Shown here in pieces: positions 51,026 to 59,000 of a DNA stretch of 60,483 nt. The first letter of the stretch is position 1; each line of letters starts with the position of its first letter. The DNA comes from Kiritimatiellia bacterium (GTDB lineage Bacteria > Verrucomicrobiota > Kiritimatiellia > CAIQIC01 > Lenti-01), in NCBI GenBank assembly GCA_017540905.1, contig JAFYAC010000006.1:1-60483 (forward strand). The letters are read 5' to 3'. Position numbers and translations under genes: made by a program. Under the pieces are notes generated by a model. It was given only the letters and a program-made list of their open reading frames with translations. It made no database searches and was not told the DNA's origin.

Positions 51026-52768
51026 ATGAAAGGGTTTTCCGCAGATGAAAGGAAGGTTGTTGTCATGCTGGCATTGATGTTGATCGCGATTGGCGTGCTG
51101 TTCTGGCTCGGATACCGGTTTTACGGCGGGTGGCTGGAGAAGCAGCTCGACGTCATGGAGGAGCGCATCACCCCCGCCCACGCGCTCAAGGACGGCGTGG
51201 ATTACATGCCGACGCCGACGCCCATCGTCTTCGGCCACCACTTCAGCTCCATCGCGGGCGCGGGGCCCATCGTCGGGCCCATCAGCGCGGCGCTCGTGTT
51301 CGGGTGGGGGCCGGCGTTGCTGTGGATCGCCATCGGCGCGGTGTTCATCGGCGGGGTCCAGGATTTCTCGTCGCTGGTCGCCAGCCTCCGCCACCGCGGC
51401 GAAGGGTTGGCGCAGATCGGCCGCCGCCGCATGAGTCCGCTGACGTACCGGCTGTTCCTGCTGTTCCTCATCCTGACGCTGGACTACATCCTGATCGTGT
51501 TCCTCGACATGACGGCGGCGACCTTCGCGCCCGCGACGGTGGCCTGGGGCATGGAGAATCCGCCGGCGGCGCTGACGGGCGGCACGGTGGCGACGGCGTC
51601 GCTGTCGATCATCGCGATCGCGGTCGCCTTCGGCCAGGTGCTGCACCGCGGCGTGATGGGCCTGAAGGGCGCGACGTTCGTCATGGTCCCGCTGGTCTTC
51701 CTGGCGCTGGCGCTGGGGCAGTGGCTGCCGCTGGCGCCGTCGGTGGTCCCGGCGTGCTTCGGCATGGACAAGTACTTCTGGTCGATCGTCCTGATGGCCT
51801 ACTGCCTGGCGGCCTCGGTGCTCCCGGTCTGGACGCTGCTGCAGCCGCGCGACTACCTCTCCAGCTTCCTCCTCTACGCGTGCCTCGCGGCGGGCGTGGT
51901 CGGCATGCTCTGCTCCGGCTTCACGGGCACGGGCGCGGTTTCTTGGCCGGCGTTCAAGGCGTTCTCGACCCCCACCGAGGGCACGCTCTGGCCGGCGCTG
52001 CTGGTGACGATCGCGTGCGGCGCGGTGAGCGGCTTCCACGCGCTGGTCTCGAGCGGCACCACGTCCAAACAGCTCGACAACGAGTGCGCGGCGCGCCCCG
52101 TCGGCATGGGCGCGATGCTGGTCGAAGGCGTCCTCGCGGTGATGGCCCTCGCGACCGTCATGACGATGGCCCCCGACGCCAAGGCGGCCGGCGCGCCGCC
52201 GGCGGTGTTCGCGGCGGGCATCGAGGCGTTCTTCCGCCCGATGGGGGTGCCGCAGGGATGGATCGAGTCGTTCGTGCTGCTGGCGGTGAGCACGTTCCTG
52301 CTGACGACCCTCGACTCCTGCACGCGGCTCGCCCGCATGCTCTTCCAGGAAATGACCGGCATGCCCAACCGCACCACCGGGCAGCGCGTCGCCGCGACGG
52401 CCGTCATCCTGCTGCCCGTCCTCCTCGCCTTCCGGCAGGTCCAGACCCCGAACGGCCTGATCCCGATGTGGAAGGCCATCTGGCCGGCCTTCGGCGCGAC
52501 CAACCAGCTGCTGGCGGCGCTGGCGCTGCTGATGGTATGGAGCTGGCTGCGCTCGCAGGGCAAGAAGGCGTGGTTCGTGGCCATTCCGATGGTCTTCATG
52601 GCCATCACCAGCATGGCCGCGCTCGTGCAGCTCGTCGGCATCTACGGCAGGCAGGGTAACTGGGAAATCGCGTCGCTGAGCATCCTCCTGCTCGGCCTCG
52701 CCGTGCTCGTGCTGGCCGACGTCGTGCGGCACATCCGCCGCGGCCCGCCGGAAGGATACCCCGCCTGA
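51026..52768 (+). CDS. cstA: Carbon starvation protein CstA-type peptide/pyruvate transporter
   Basis: 580 residues from an ATG behind CAGGGGGAAA. Family signatures: PTPIVFGHHFSSIAGAGPIV, GPALLWIAIGAVFIGGVQDF, LQPRDYLSSFLLY, SGFHALVSSGTTSKQL, TLDSCTRLARMLFQE and WPAFGATNQLLAALALL. About 14 membrane helices are expected. CstA-family carriers import peptides or pyruvate. An ATG at 51065 would remove the short charged N-terminus and is an alternative. Confidence 0.92.
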   Translation: MKGFSADERKVVVMLALMLIAIGVLFWLGYRFYGGWLEKQLDVMEERITPAHALKDGVDYMPTPTPIVFGHHFSSIAGAGPIVGPISAALVFGWGPALLWIAIGAVFIGGVQDFSSLVASLRHRGEGLAQIGRRRMSPLTYRLFLLFLILTLDYILIVFLDMTAATFAPATVAWGMENPPAALTGGTVATASLSIIAIAVAFGQVLHRGVMGLKGATFVMVPLVFLALALGQWLPLAPSVVPACFGMDKYFWSIVLMAYCLAASVLPVWTLLQPRDYLSSFLLYACLAAGVVGMLCSGFTGTGAVSWPAFKAFSTPTEGTLWPALLVTIACGAVSGFHALVSSGTTSKQLDNECAARPVGMGAMLVEGVLAVMALATVMTMAPDAKAAGAPPAVFAAGIEAFFRPMGVPQGWIESFVLLAVSTFLLTTLDSCTRLARMLFQEMTGMPNRTTGQRVAATAVILLPVLLAFRQVQTPNGLIPMWKAIWPAFGATNQLLAALALLMVWSWLRSQGKKAWFVAIPMVFMAITSMAALVQLVGIYGRQGNWEIASLSILLLGLAVLVLADVVRHIRRGPPEGYPA

Positions 52769-52778
52769 GCCGCGCGCG

Positions 52779-53717
52779 ATGACGGCCCCCCGCCACCTCT
52801 TCGGCCCCGTGCCCTCGCGCCGCCTCGGGCGGTCGCTGGGCATCGACCTCACCCCGCGCAAGCTCTGCTGCGAGGACTGCGTGTTCTGCCAGATCGGCCC
52901 CACCACCACCCACACCCTGGAGCGGCGCGAGTGGGTCGATACCGCCGCCGTCCTCGCCGAGTTCGACGCGTGGGCGGCGGGCGGCGGCGAAGCCGACTAC
53001 GCCACCCTCTCCGGCTACGGCGAGCCCACCCTGCACACCCGCTTCGGCGACGTCCTGCGGCACGCCCGCGACCGCGGATTCAAGACCGCCCTCCTCAGCA
53101 ACGGCGGCCTCATGCACCTGCCCGAAGTCCGCCGCGACGCCGCCGCGTCCGCCGACATCGTAAAGGTCACCCTCTCCGCGTGGGACGAAGACTCCTTCCG
53201 GCGCCTCCACCGCCCCGCCCTCGGCCTCACCTTCGAACGCCTCCTCGAAGGCGAACAGGCCCTCCGCGACATCCACCCCGGCAAACTCTGGGTCGAAGTC
53301 ATGCTCGTGCGCGGCGTCAACGACGCCCCCGAGCAGGTCGAAGCCATCGCGGACGCCGTCGCCACCCTGCGCGCCGACGCCGTGCACCTCAACACCCTCA
53401 CCCGCCCCTCCCTCTCCCAGGATGGCCTCCACCGGGTGTCCGAGGCATGGCTCCACACCATCGCCCCGTGGTTCACCCCCGTCGCCGAAGTCCCCGCATT
53501 CAAGGGCAAGGCCGAGTCCCCCCTCGACATGACCGACGACGCCCTCATGGAACTCCTCGTCCGCCATCCCCTCTCCGTCGCCGCCTGGGCCAAGGCCGCC
53601 GGAATCGCCCCCGACGCCCTCGAATCGCGGCTGGCCGCGCTCGCGGAAAGCGGCCGTGTCGCCTATGAAACCGACGACGGCGTGCGGATGGTCCGGGCCA
53701 CGGTGCCGCGGGCGTGA
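52779..53717 (+). CDS. Radical SAM protein
   Basis: 312 residues. The cluster motif is C-x3-C-x2-C in LCCEDCVFCQIG, following HLFGPVPSRRLGRSLGIDL. That opening (PVPSRRLG.SLG.d) is typical of a family of stand-alone radical SAM proteins of unknown reaction. TLSGYGEPTLHTRFGDV (GxGEPT-type SAM contact), VKVTLSAWDEDSFRR and VEVMLVRGVND follow. A winged helix closes the protein (MELLVRHPLSVAAWAKAAG). It overlaps the acylphosphatase gene by a GTGA. Confidence 0.87.
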   Translation: MTAPRHLFGPVPSRRLGRSLGIDLTPRKLCCEDCVFCQIGPTTTHTLERREWVDTAAVLAEFDAWAAGGGEADYATLSGYGEPTLHTRFGDVLRHARDRGFKTALLSNGGLMHLPEVRRDAAASADIVKVTLSAWDEDSFRRLHRPALGLTFERLLEGEQALRDIHPGKLWVEVMLVRGVNDAPEQVEAIADAVATLRADAVHLNTLTRPSLSQDGLHRVSEAWLHTIAPWFTPVAEVPAFKGKAESPLDMTDDALMELLVRHPLSVAAWAKAAGIAPDALESRLAALAESGRVAYETDDGVRMVRATVPRA

Positions 53718-54013
53718 AGCCGCGCGGCGGTCAAGCCGGCGGGGCGCCGCGGATCCGGCGCCATTACCGCGCCGAAGGCGAGGTCCAGGGCGTGGGGTTC
53801 CGTTGGACCGCGCGTCGGCTGGCGGAGGAATGCGGGGTGTGCGGACTCGCGGAAAATGCCTACGACGGGACCGTGCGGCTCGTCGCCGAGGGGCGGCCGG
53901 AGGAGGTCCGGCGGTTCGTGATGCTGCTCGGGATGCAATTCCCTGAAGCGGACATCGCGGAGTCGGGGCCGGAGGAGCGCGCGCGGGGGCTGGAGGGGTT
54001 CGAAATCCGGTGA
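53714..54013 (+). CDS. acyP: Acylphosphatase
   Basis: 99 residues from a GTG at 53714. The signature RAEGEVQGVGFRWTARRLAE contains the catalytic Arg, and GLAENAYDGTVRLVAEG contains the conserved Asn. It hydrolyses acyl phosphates. The N-terminal 15 residues are extra compared with the usual 90, so a later start is possible. Translation is coupled to the radical SAM gene. Confidence 0.9.
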   Translation: MKPRGGQAGGAPRIRRHYRAEGEVQGVGFRWTARRLAEECGVCGLAENAYDGTVRLVAEGRPEEVRRFVMLLGMQFPEADIAESGPEERARGLEGFEIR

Positions 54014-54030
54014 GGGGTGGGGGCGGGAAA

Positions 54031-54429
54031 TCAGTCGCCTTCGAGGAGCAGCGGCAGGGTGGGTATGGCGGAAAAATGGCGGTCGGCGGTTACGAGGGTG
54101 GCCGAGAGTTCGAGGGCGTGGGCGGCAATCCAGATGTCGTTGGCGGGGATGCGGTGGCCGCTGTCGGACAGGAATTGCCAGAGCCGGGCGTAGCGGTCGG
54201 CCGTGGCGGCGGTGAGGGCGGGGATGGAGACGTTTGGGAGAGAGAGGATGCGGAACAGCTTTTCGCGCCGGTTGCGGTCGCGCCGGTTGTCACGCAGGCC
54301 CGCCAGGCATTCGCCAAGCACCACGGGGGAGAAATAGATGGCGTCCGCATCGGCGAAACGGCGGTATTCTTCGCAATCGCCGTTCATGAAACGGATGACG
54401 ATGCTGGAGTCGAGCAAGAGGCGCGTCAT
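54031..54429 (-). CDS. PIN-domain toxin, VapC-like
   Basis: 132 residues from the ATG at 54429 (54435 also possible). PIN-domain acidic residues: LLLDSSIVIRFMNGD, VVLGECLAGL and GHRIPANDIWIAAHALE, then LVTADRHFSAIP. VapC toxins cut tRNA or rRNA. The ATG overlaps the stop of the upstream antitoxin gene (ATGA), giving tight coupling. Confidence 0.87.
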   Translation of the reverse strand: MTRLLLDSSIVIRFMNGDCEEYRRFADADAIYFSPVVLGECLAGLRDNRRDRNRREKLFRILSLPNVSIPALTAATADRYARLWQFLSDSGHRIPANDIWIAAHALELSATLVTADRHFSAIPTLPLLLEGD

Positions 54430-54701
54430 TTCCACATTTCCTCATCAATCTGCTCGAAAGCCACGAGTGTCTTGAGCCAGTCGTCGCCGTCCTCCTTGGA
54501 TATGCATCCGCAAGCCTCCCGCCAGGCGTTGCGACGGGCCTTCTCGTCCGGGGTGGGGAGCCCGAGGGCCGTGCGGAGGAGCTCCTTGGCGGAGGCGTTG
54601 AGGCTCTTTTTCGTGCGGGAGGCGTAGTCGCGGAGGGCTTGCGCGACTTCGGGGTCGAGGCCGTGGACGGTGAAGTTGAGGGGCAGGGCTGTGGGCGGCA
54701 T
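54426..54701 (-). CDS. VapB-like antitoxin
   Basis: 91 residues from an ATG behind AAAGGAGC. LNFTVHGLDPEVAQALRDYA followed by TKKSLNASAKELLRTALGL is a ribbon-helix-helix DNA-binding start. The C-terminal part (WLKTLVAFEQIDEEMW) should fit the toxin groove. Paired with the PIN toxin just downstream. Confidence 0.8.
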   Translation of the reverse strand: MPPTALPLNFTVHGLDPEVAQALRDYASRTKKSLNASAKELLRTALGLPTPDEKARRNAWREACGCISKEDGDDWLKTLVAFEQIDEEMWK

Positions 54702-54914
54702 GGTGGGCTCCTTTGTGGTTCAATCCATGGCAAGTGTGAACCACGGCGGGCGGGGAGTCAAGACGGAAAACGGTGGGGAGGGGGCAAGGTGTTGATGGCG
54801 GAAACGTGGTGCGAAACGGAAGGAAATGCCAATGTTCTCCATAATCTCGCGAACGGGGCGGGCGGGGTGCGGATGGGGCTTGCATGGGGGAGGGGTTGGG
54901 GGCATCATGGGGGC

Positions 54915-55679
54915 ATGAAATTTCTTTTGACGAACGACGACGGGATTGCGGCGGAGGGAATCCGGGTGCTGGCGGACGCGGTGCGGGGGCTTGGGGACGT
55001 GGAGGTCGTGGCGCCGGACGGGGAACGGTCCGCCATCGCCCAGGCCATCACGCTCGACCGCCCGCTCTACGCGGAGCCGTGGCCGGAGAAGGGGGCGGCG
55101 TTCGGCTGGGCCGTGAGCGGCACGCCCGCGGATTGCGTGAAGATCGGCGTCCGCAAGCTGCTGCCCTCCCCGCCGGACCTGGTGCTCAGCGGCATCAACC
55201 TCGGCCCGAACGCCGGCATCAGCGTGCTGTACTCGGGTACGGTGTCGGCGGCGAGCGAGGCGCTGATCCTGGGGTACCCGGCGATTGCGTTTTCGCTGAC
55301 GACCTTCGAGGGACCCATCTGGGACACCGCGGCGCGCGTGGTGCGGCGTGTGGTGGAGCAACTGCTGCGCGGGGAGGTGCGGCTGACGCCGGACACGCTT
55401 TGGAACGTGAACATCCCGAACGTTCCCTGGGAGCAACTCAAGGGTATCCAATTGGCTCGGATGGGGGAATCGCGCTTCGTCGAGACCTACACGGAGATGC
55501 GCGACGCGCAAGGGAGAAAGTGCTACTCGATGAAAGGCGACCTGGTGGAGCTGGGCGACCCGGACGGCACGGACTTGCAGGCGTTGCGGGAAGGCTATGT
55601 CGCGCTGACGCCCGTGCGGCTGGACCGCACCCACCACGCGGCCATGGCGGCGCTGCGGGGGAACATGCCGACGCTGTGA
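54915..55679 (+). CDS. surE: 5'-nucleotidase SurE
   Basis: 254 residues. Begins MKFLLTNDDGIAAEGIRVLA with the metal-binding Asp pair, then VVAPDGERSAIAQAITL, VSGTPADCVKIGV, LVLSGINLGPNAG, YSGTVSAASEALILGYPAIA and LWNVNIPNV. SurE removes phosphate from nucleoside 5'-monophosphates in stress survival. No obvious SD. A module-B end (CCAATGTTCTCCATAATCTCGCG, reversed) lies about 75 bases upstream. Confidence 0.95.
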   Translation: MKFLLTNDDGIAAEGIRVLADAVRGLGDVEVVAPDGERSAIAQAITLDRPLYAEPWPEKGAAFGWAVSGTPADCVKIGVRKLLPSPPDLVLSGINLGPNAGISVLYSGTVSAASEALILGYPAIAFSLTTFEGPIWDTAARVVRRVVEQLLRGEVRLTPDTLWNVNIPNVPWEQLKGIQLARMGESRFVETYTEMRDAQGRKCYSMKGDLVELGDPDGTDLQALREGYVALTPVRLDRTHHAAMAALRGNMPTL

Positions 55680-55691
55680 GGGGCGGGCGGC

Positions 55692-56423
55692 TCAGGGGCG
55701 GGCGGCGAGGTGGAGCCCGGAGTCGAGAAAGAGGATTTGTCCGGTGAGGGAGGGGGTTGCGGCGGCGAACACGGCGGCGCGCGCGACATCGTCCGGTGCC
55801 GGGCGGCGGGGCAGAAGGGCGGGCCGTGCGCGTTCGCGGTGCGTTTCGGGGGGCAGGATGTCGCCGGGGGCGATGCCGTTGACGCGGATGTCCAGGGGGG
55901 CCAGCGCGCGTGCGGAGCCGGGGATGGTCGCGGCGAGGGCGCGCTTGGCGTCGGCGTAGCGGGCGAAGGGGGCGTCGCTGGCGGGCGGGAGGGCGATGCG
56001 GGCGTCGAGGAGGTGGAGTACGCAGGCGGGCCGTCGGGCGGCGGCCAAGGCGTCGAGGAAGGCCAGCGGGGCGTCGCGGTTGACGGCACGCTGTGCGGCC
56101 AATGCGCCGGGGTCGGAGGAGTCGGGGAGAAACAGGGCGGCGTTGTTGACCCAGACATCGATGCCGCCGGACCGCCGCACGGCCTCGGCGAAAAGGGCCT
56201 CGCGCTCCCCGGGATTGGCCAGGTCGGCGGACAGGATCCCGCCGGCGCGCGGGCCGAGCGTGGCGAGCAGGGCTTCGGCGTCGGCGCGGGAGCGGTTGCA
56301 GTGGATCCACACGGTGGCGCCGGCGTCGGCCAGTGCGCGCACGATGGCGGCGCCGATGCGGCGCGCCCCGCCGGTAACCAGCGCCGTTCGTCCTCCGAGG
56401 GGTTTGTCCATAACCGTATCCAT
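55692..56423 (-). CDS. Short-chain dehydrogenase, pteridine-reductase-like
   Basis: 243 residues from the ATG at 56423 (56411 also possible). TALVTGGARRIGAAIVRALA is the T-G-x-x-x-R-[IL]-G cofactor motif. VWIHCNRSRADAEAL and VWVNNAALFLPDS follow, then YADAKRAL gives the Y-x-x-x-K pair and VNGIAPGDILPPE closes the core. The TGGARRIG plus HxNRS pattern indicates NADPH and the pteridine reductase/FolM group, so dihydropteridine reduction is likely. The usual catalytic Ser region reads LLDARIALPP with no obvious Ser. Divergent from the Wzm gene. Confidence 0.85.
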   Translation of the reverse strand: MDTVMDKPLGGRTALVTGGARRIGAAIVRALADAGATVWIHCNRSRADAEALLATLGPRAGGILSADLANPGEREALFAEAVRRSGGIDVWVNNAALFLPDSSDPGALAAQRAVNRDAPLAFLDALAAARRPACVLHLLDARIALPPASDAPFARYADAKRALAATIPGSARALAPLDIRVNGIAPGDILPPETHRERARPALLPRRPAPDDVARAAVFAAATPSLTGQILFLDSGLHLAARP

Positions 56424-56483
56424 GGCCACCGATTCTATGCCGGGGCACCGGCGGGGGCAAGGGGAGACTGGCGGAATCCGTGA

Positions 56484-56512
56484 TTGCGGGGGGGGGCGGA
56501 AAACGGTAGGAT
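56484..56512 (+). promoter_or_regulatory. Wzm gene promoter
   Basis: TTGCGG at 56484-56489, 17 bases, TAGGAT at 56507-56512. The ATG at 56522 follows 9 bases later, again a near-leaderless layout. Confidence 0.45.
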
Positions 56513-56521
56513 GGCCGGGAA

Positions 56522-57382
56522 ATGAAAGAACAGGACCGTACGGAAGCATCGTGGGACATGGTGATTGGGCCGCCGAAAGGGTGGTTCGACCTCCATCTGC
56601 GCGATTTGTGGAGGTACCGGGACCTGGTGGCGCTGTTCGTGCGGCGGGACTTCGTGGCCGTGTACAAGCAGACCATCCTCGGGCCGCTGTGGCACGTCAT
56701 CCAGCCGCTGCTCACGACCGTCATGTTCACGGTGGTTTTCGGGAACATTGCGGGGTTGCCGACCGACGGGGTGCCGGGGTTCATCTTCTACATGGCCGGG
56801 ACCACCATCTGGACCTATTTCGCCAACTGCCTCACGCGCACCTCCGGGACGTTCATCGCCAACGCCGGCATCTTCGGCAAGGTGTACTTCCCCCGCATGG
56901 CGGTGCCCGTCTCGACGGTGGTTTCGCAGCTGATCGCCTTCGCCATCCAGTTCGCGTTCTTCCTGTGCTTCTACGCCGTCTTCTGGGCGAAGGGCGCCGC
57001 CATGCACCCCAACTGGACCCTGGCCCTCCTCCCCGTCCTGCTGGCCATCATGGCCGGCCTCGGGCTGGGATTCGGCATCCTGATTTCCTCGATGACCACG
57101 AAATACCGCGACCTCCAGGTCCTGGTCGGCTTCGGCGTCCAGCTCTGGATGTACGCCACCCCGGTCATCTACCCCCTCTCCTGCGCCCCCGCGAAGTACC
57201 GCTGGATCGTCCTCGCCAACCCCGCCAGCGCGGTCGTGGAAACCTTCCGCCACGGCTTCTTCTCCACCGGCTCCTTCTCCTGGGCCGCCCTGGGCTATTC
57301 GGCCGGCTTCACCCTGGTGCTGCTGCTGATCGGCCTGGCGGTCTTCAACCGCGTGGAACGGACTTTCATGGACACGGTGTAG
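56522..57382 (+). CDS. wzm: ABC-2 type polysaccharide export permease (Wzm-like)
   Basis: 286 residues. Family start: WFDLHLRDLWRYRDLVALFV, RRDFVAVYKQTILGPLWHVI and FTVVFGNIAGLPTDGVPGF. Six membrane helices are expected, with SSMTTKYRDLQVLVGFGVQL and ATPVIYPLSCAPAKYRWIVL near the end. With the ATPase at 58997 it forms an O-antigen/teichoic-acid-type exporter. The two subunits are normally adjacent; here a Fic gene separates them. Confidence 0.93.
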   Translation: MKEQDRTEASWDMVIGPPKGWFDLHLRDLWRYRDLVALFVRRDFVAVYKQTILGPLWHVIQPLLTTVMFTVVFGNIAGLPTDGVPGFIFYMAGTTIWTYFANCLTRTSGTFIANAGIFGKVYFPRMAVPVSTVVSQLIAFAIQFAFFLCFYAVFWAKGAAMHPNWTLALLPVLLAIMAGLGLGFGILISSMTTKYRDLQVLVGFGVQLWMYATPVIYPLSCAPAKYRWIVLANPASAVVETFRHGFFSTGSFSWAALGYSAGFTLVLLLIGLAVFNRVERTFMDTV

Positions 57383-57479
57383 GCATGATGTCCAGGCGTT
57401 TTAACGGAATTGCGGGCTGGTCCCCGATTTTGAACGTTTTTGCAAATCGTTTGACGGAAATGCAACTCGGGGCCGTGGA

Positions 57480-59000
57480 ATGAACGGTTTGCACGAGTTG
57501 GGTTATTTGTGGCTGGTCCGTCGTTATTCATTGAAGGTGTGCGGGTTGCTTTGCCAATCCTACGCAACGGAGCAGTCCGTCAAACGGGTCGTCCGGGAAG
57601 GAATCGTGGAAACCACGCATTATCCCGTCCGGCGCTACCGTCTGGAGGACACATGGCAGGGGCAGTTGACCTTCGCCCTGAAGCGCGAGGGCGTGAATCT
57701 GGAAGTCCTTCGCGCGTTCTTCCGCGTGGTGGACGCATCCGAAATGACCGCATTCGTCGCCGCCCATCCTTTGGGCACGGTGCAAAAACGGGCCTGGTTC
57801 CTGTATGAATTCCTGACGGGGCGGATGCTGGCCATCCCGGACGGCAGGGGGGGCGGATATGTTCCCTTGGTGGACGGCAAATTGCAATACGCCTTGCCCC
57901 CGAAAGAGGGGGAACCATCGCGGCGGCACCATGTCGTCAACAATTTGATCGGGAACCGAGTCTTTTCCCCTTACATCCGCAAGACGCCCGGCTCGGGGAA
58001 AAAACCGTGCGGGGAATTGAAGGCGGCCGCGGAGAAGTTGCTGGCAAACTATCCCGCCGACTTGGTGTACCGGGCCGTCCGCTACTTGTACGTCAAGGAA
58101 ACCAAGAGCTCCTTCTCGCTGGAAAACGAAACTCCCGACCGGAGGCGGACGGAGGCGTTCGTGGACCTCCTGCGGCGGATGGACGGATCGCCCCTGGACA
58201 AAAACACCTTGCTGGGGGTCCAGAACAGCGTGGTCGATCCCCGTTACGCCCAGCGGGATTGGCGGACGGACCAGGTCTATGTGGGCGAAACCATTGCCCC
58301 GGGAAACGAAAAAGTCCATTTTGTCGCCCCGCGTCCGGACGCCATCGGGGAATTGATGCAGGGGTGGCTGGATTGCCTTGACCGCTGGCTGGGTTCCGGC
58401 GAGGAGGACAGCGTGGCGATGGCCGCCGCCATGGGGTTCGCTTTCGTGTTTCTCCACCCGTTCGACGACGGGAACGGACGGGTCCACCGGTATCTGTTGC
58501 ACGCCATCCTGGCACGCAGGGGATTCGTTCCGCGGGGACTGATTTTCCCCGTTTCCGCCGTCATGCTCAAAAACCGCCTTGCCTACGACAAGGCATTGGA
58601 GTCGTTTTCCTCGCGTTTGATGGGGCGGGTGGACTATTCCATGGATGACAATGGAGAACTGTCGGTCCTTTCCGACACCCGTGATCTTTACCGGGCCATC
58701 GACTGCACCCCCGTCGTCGGGTATTTCCGGGAGGTCGTCGCCGAAACCATCCGGACCGAGTGGAAAGCGGAGTTGGATTGGCTGGATGCCTACGACCGGA
58801 TGCGCGGCGCCATGCGGCAAATCGTGGACATGCCGGACAAGAAGGCGGACCAGTTCATCCGCTTCGTCCTCCAAAACGGCGGCCGGCTCTCCGCCCGGAA
58901 ACGCGGCATGTTCCCGGAACTGTCCGATGGCGAAGTGTCCCGCCTGGAAGCCGCCGTCAACGCCGCCCGCACACCGACTGACTTGGAGAATGTCCCATGA
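57480..59000 (+). CDS. Fic-domain protein with internal inhibitory motif
   Basis: 506 residues. The Fic motif HPFDDGNGRVHR starts at His326, the full AMPylation-competent set. S211-F-S-L-E215-N216 matches the inhibitory [S/T]-x-x-x-E-[G/N] helix of class II Fic proteins, whose Glu blocks ATP. The N-terminal third (RRHHVVNNLIGNRVFSPYIR...) is not recognised; the C-terminal part is helical with a possible winged helix. Fic enzymes usually AMPylate proteins. Lower GC and a TTGACG at 57451-57456 suggest a separate origin from its neighbours. It overlaps the Wzt gene by an ATGA. Confidence 0.88.
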   Translation: MNGLHELGYLWLVRRYSLKVCGLLCQSYATEQSVKRVVREGIVETTHYPVRRYRLEDTWQGQLTFALKREGVNLEVLRAFFRVVDASEMTAFVAAHPLGTVQKRAWFLYEFLTGRMLAIPDGRGGGYVPLVDGKLQYALPPKEGEPSRRHHVVNNLIGNRVFSPYIRKTPGSGKKPCGELKAAAEKLLANYPADLVYRAVRYLYVKETKSSFSLENETPDRRRTEAFVDLLRRMDGSPLDKNTLLGVQNSVVDPRYAQRDWRTDQVYVGETIAPGNEKVHFVAPRPDAIGELMQGWLDCLDRWLGSGEEDSVAMAAAMGFAFVFLHPFDDGNGRVHRYLLHAILARRGFVPRGLIFPVSAVMLKNRLAYDKALESFSSRLMGRVDYSMDDNGELSVLSDTRDLYRAIDCTPVVGYFREVVAETIRTEWKAELDWLDAYDRMRGAMRQIVDMPDKKADQFIRFVLQNGGRLSARKRGMFPELSDGEVSRLEAAVNAARTPTDLENVP

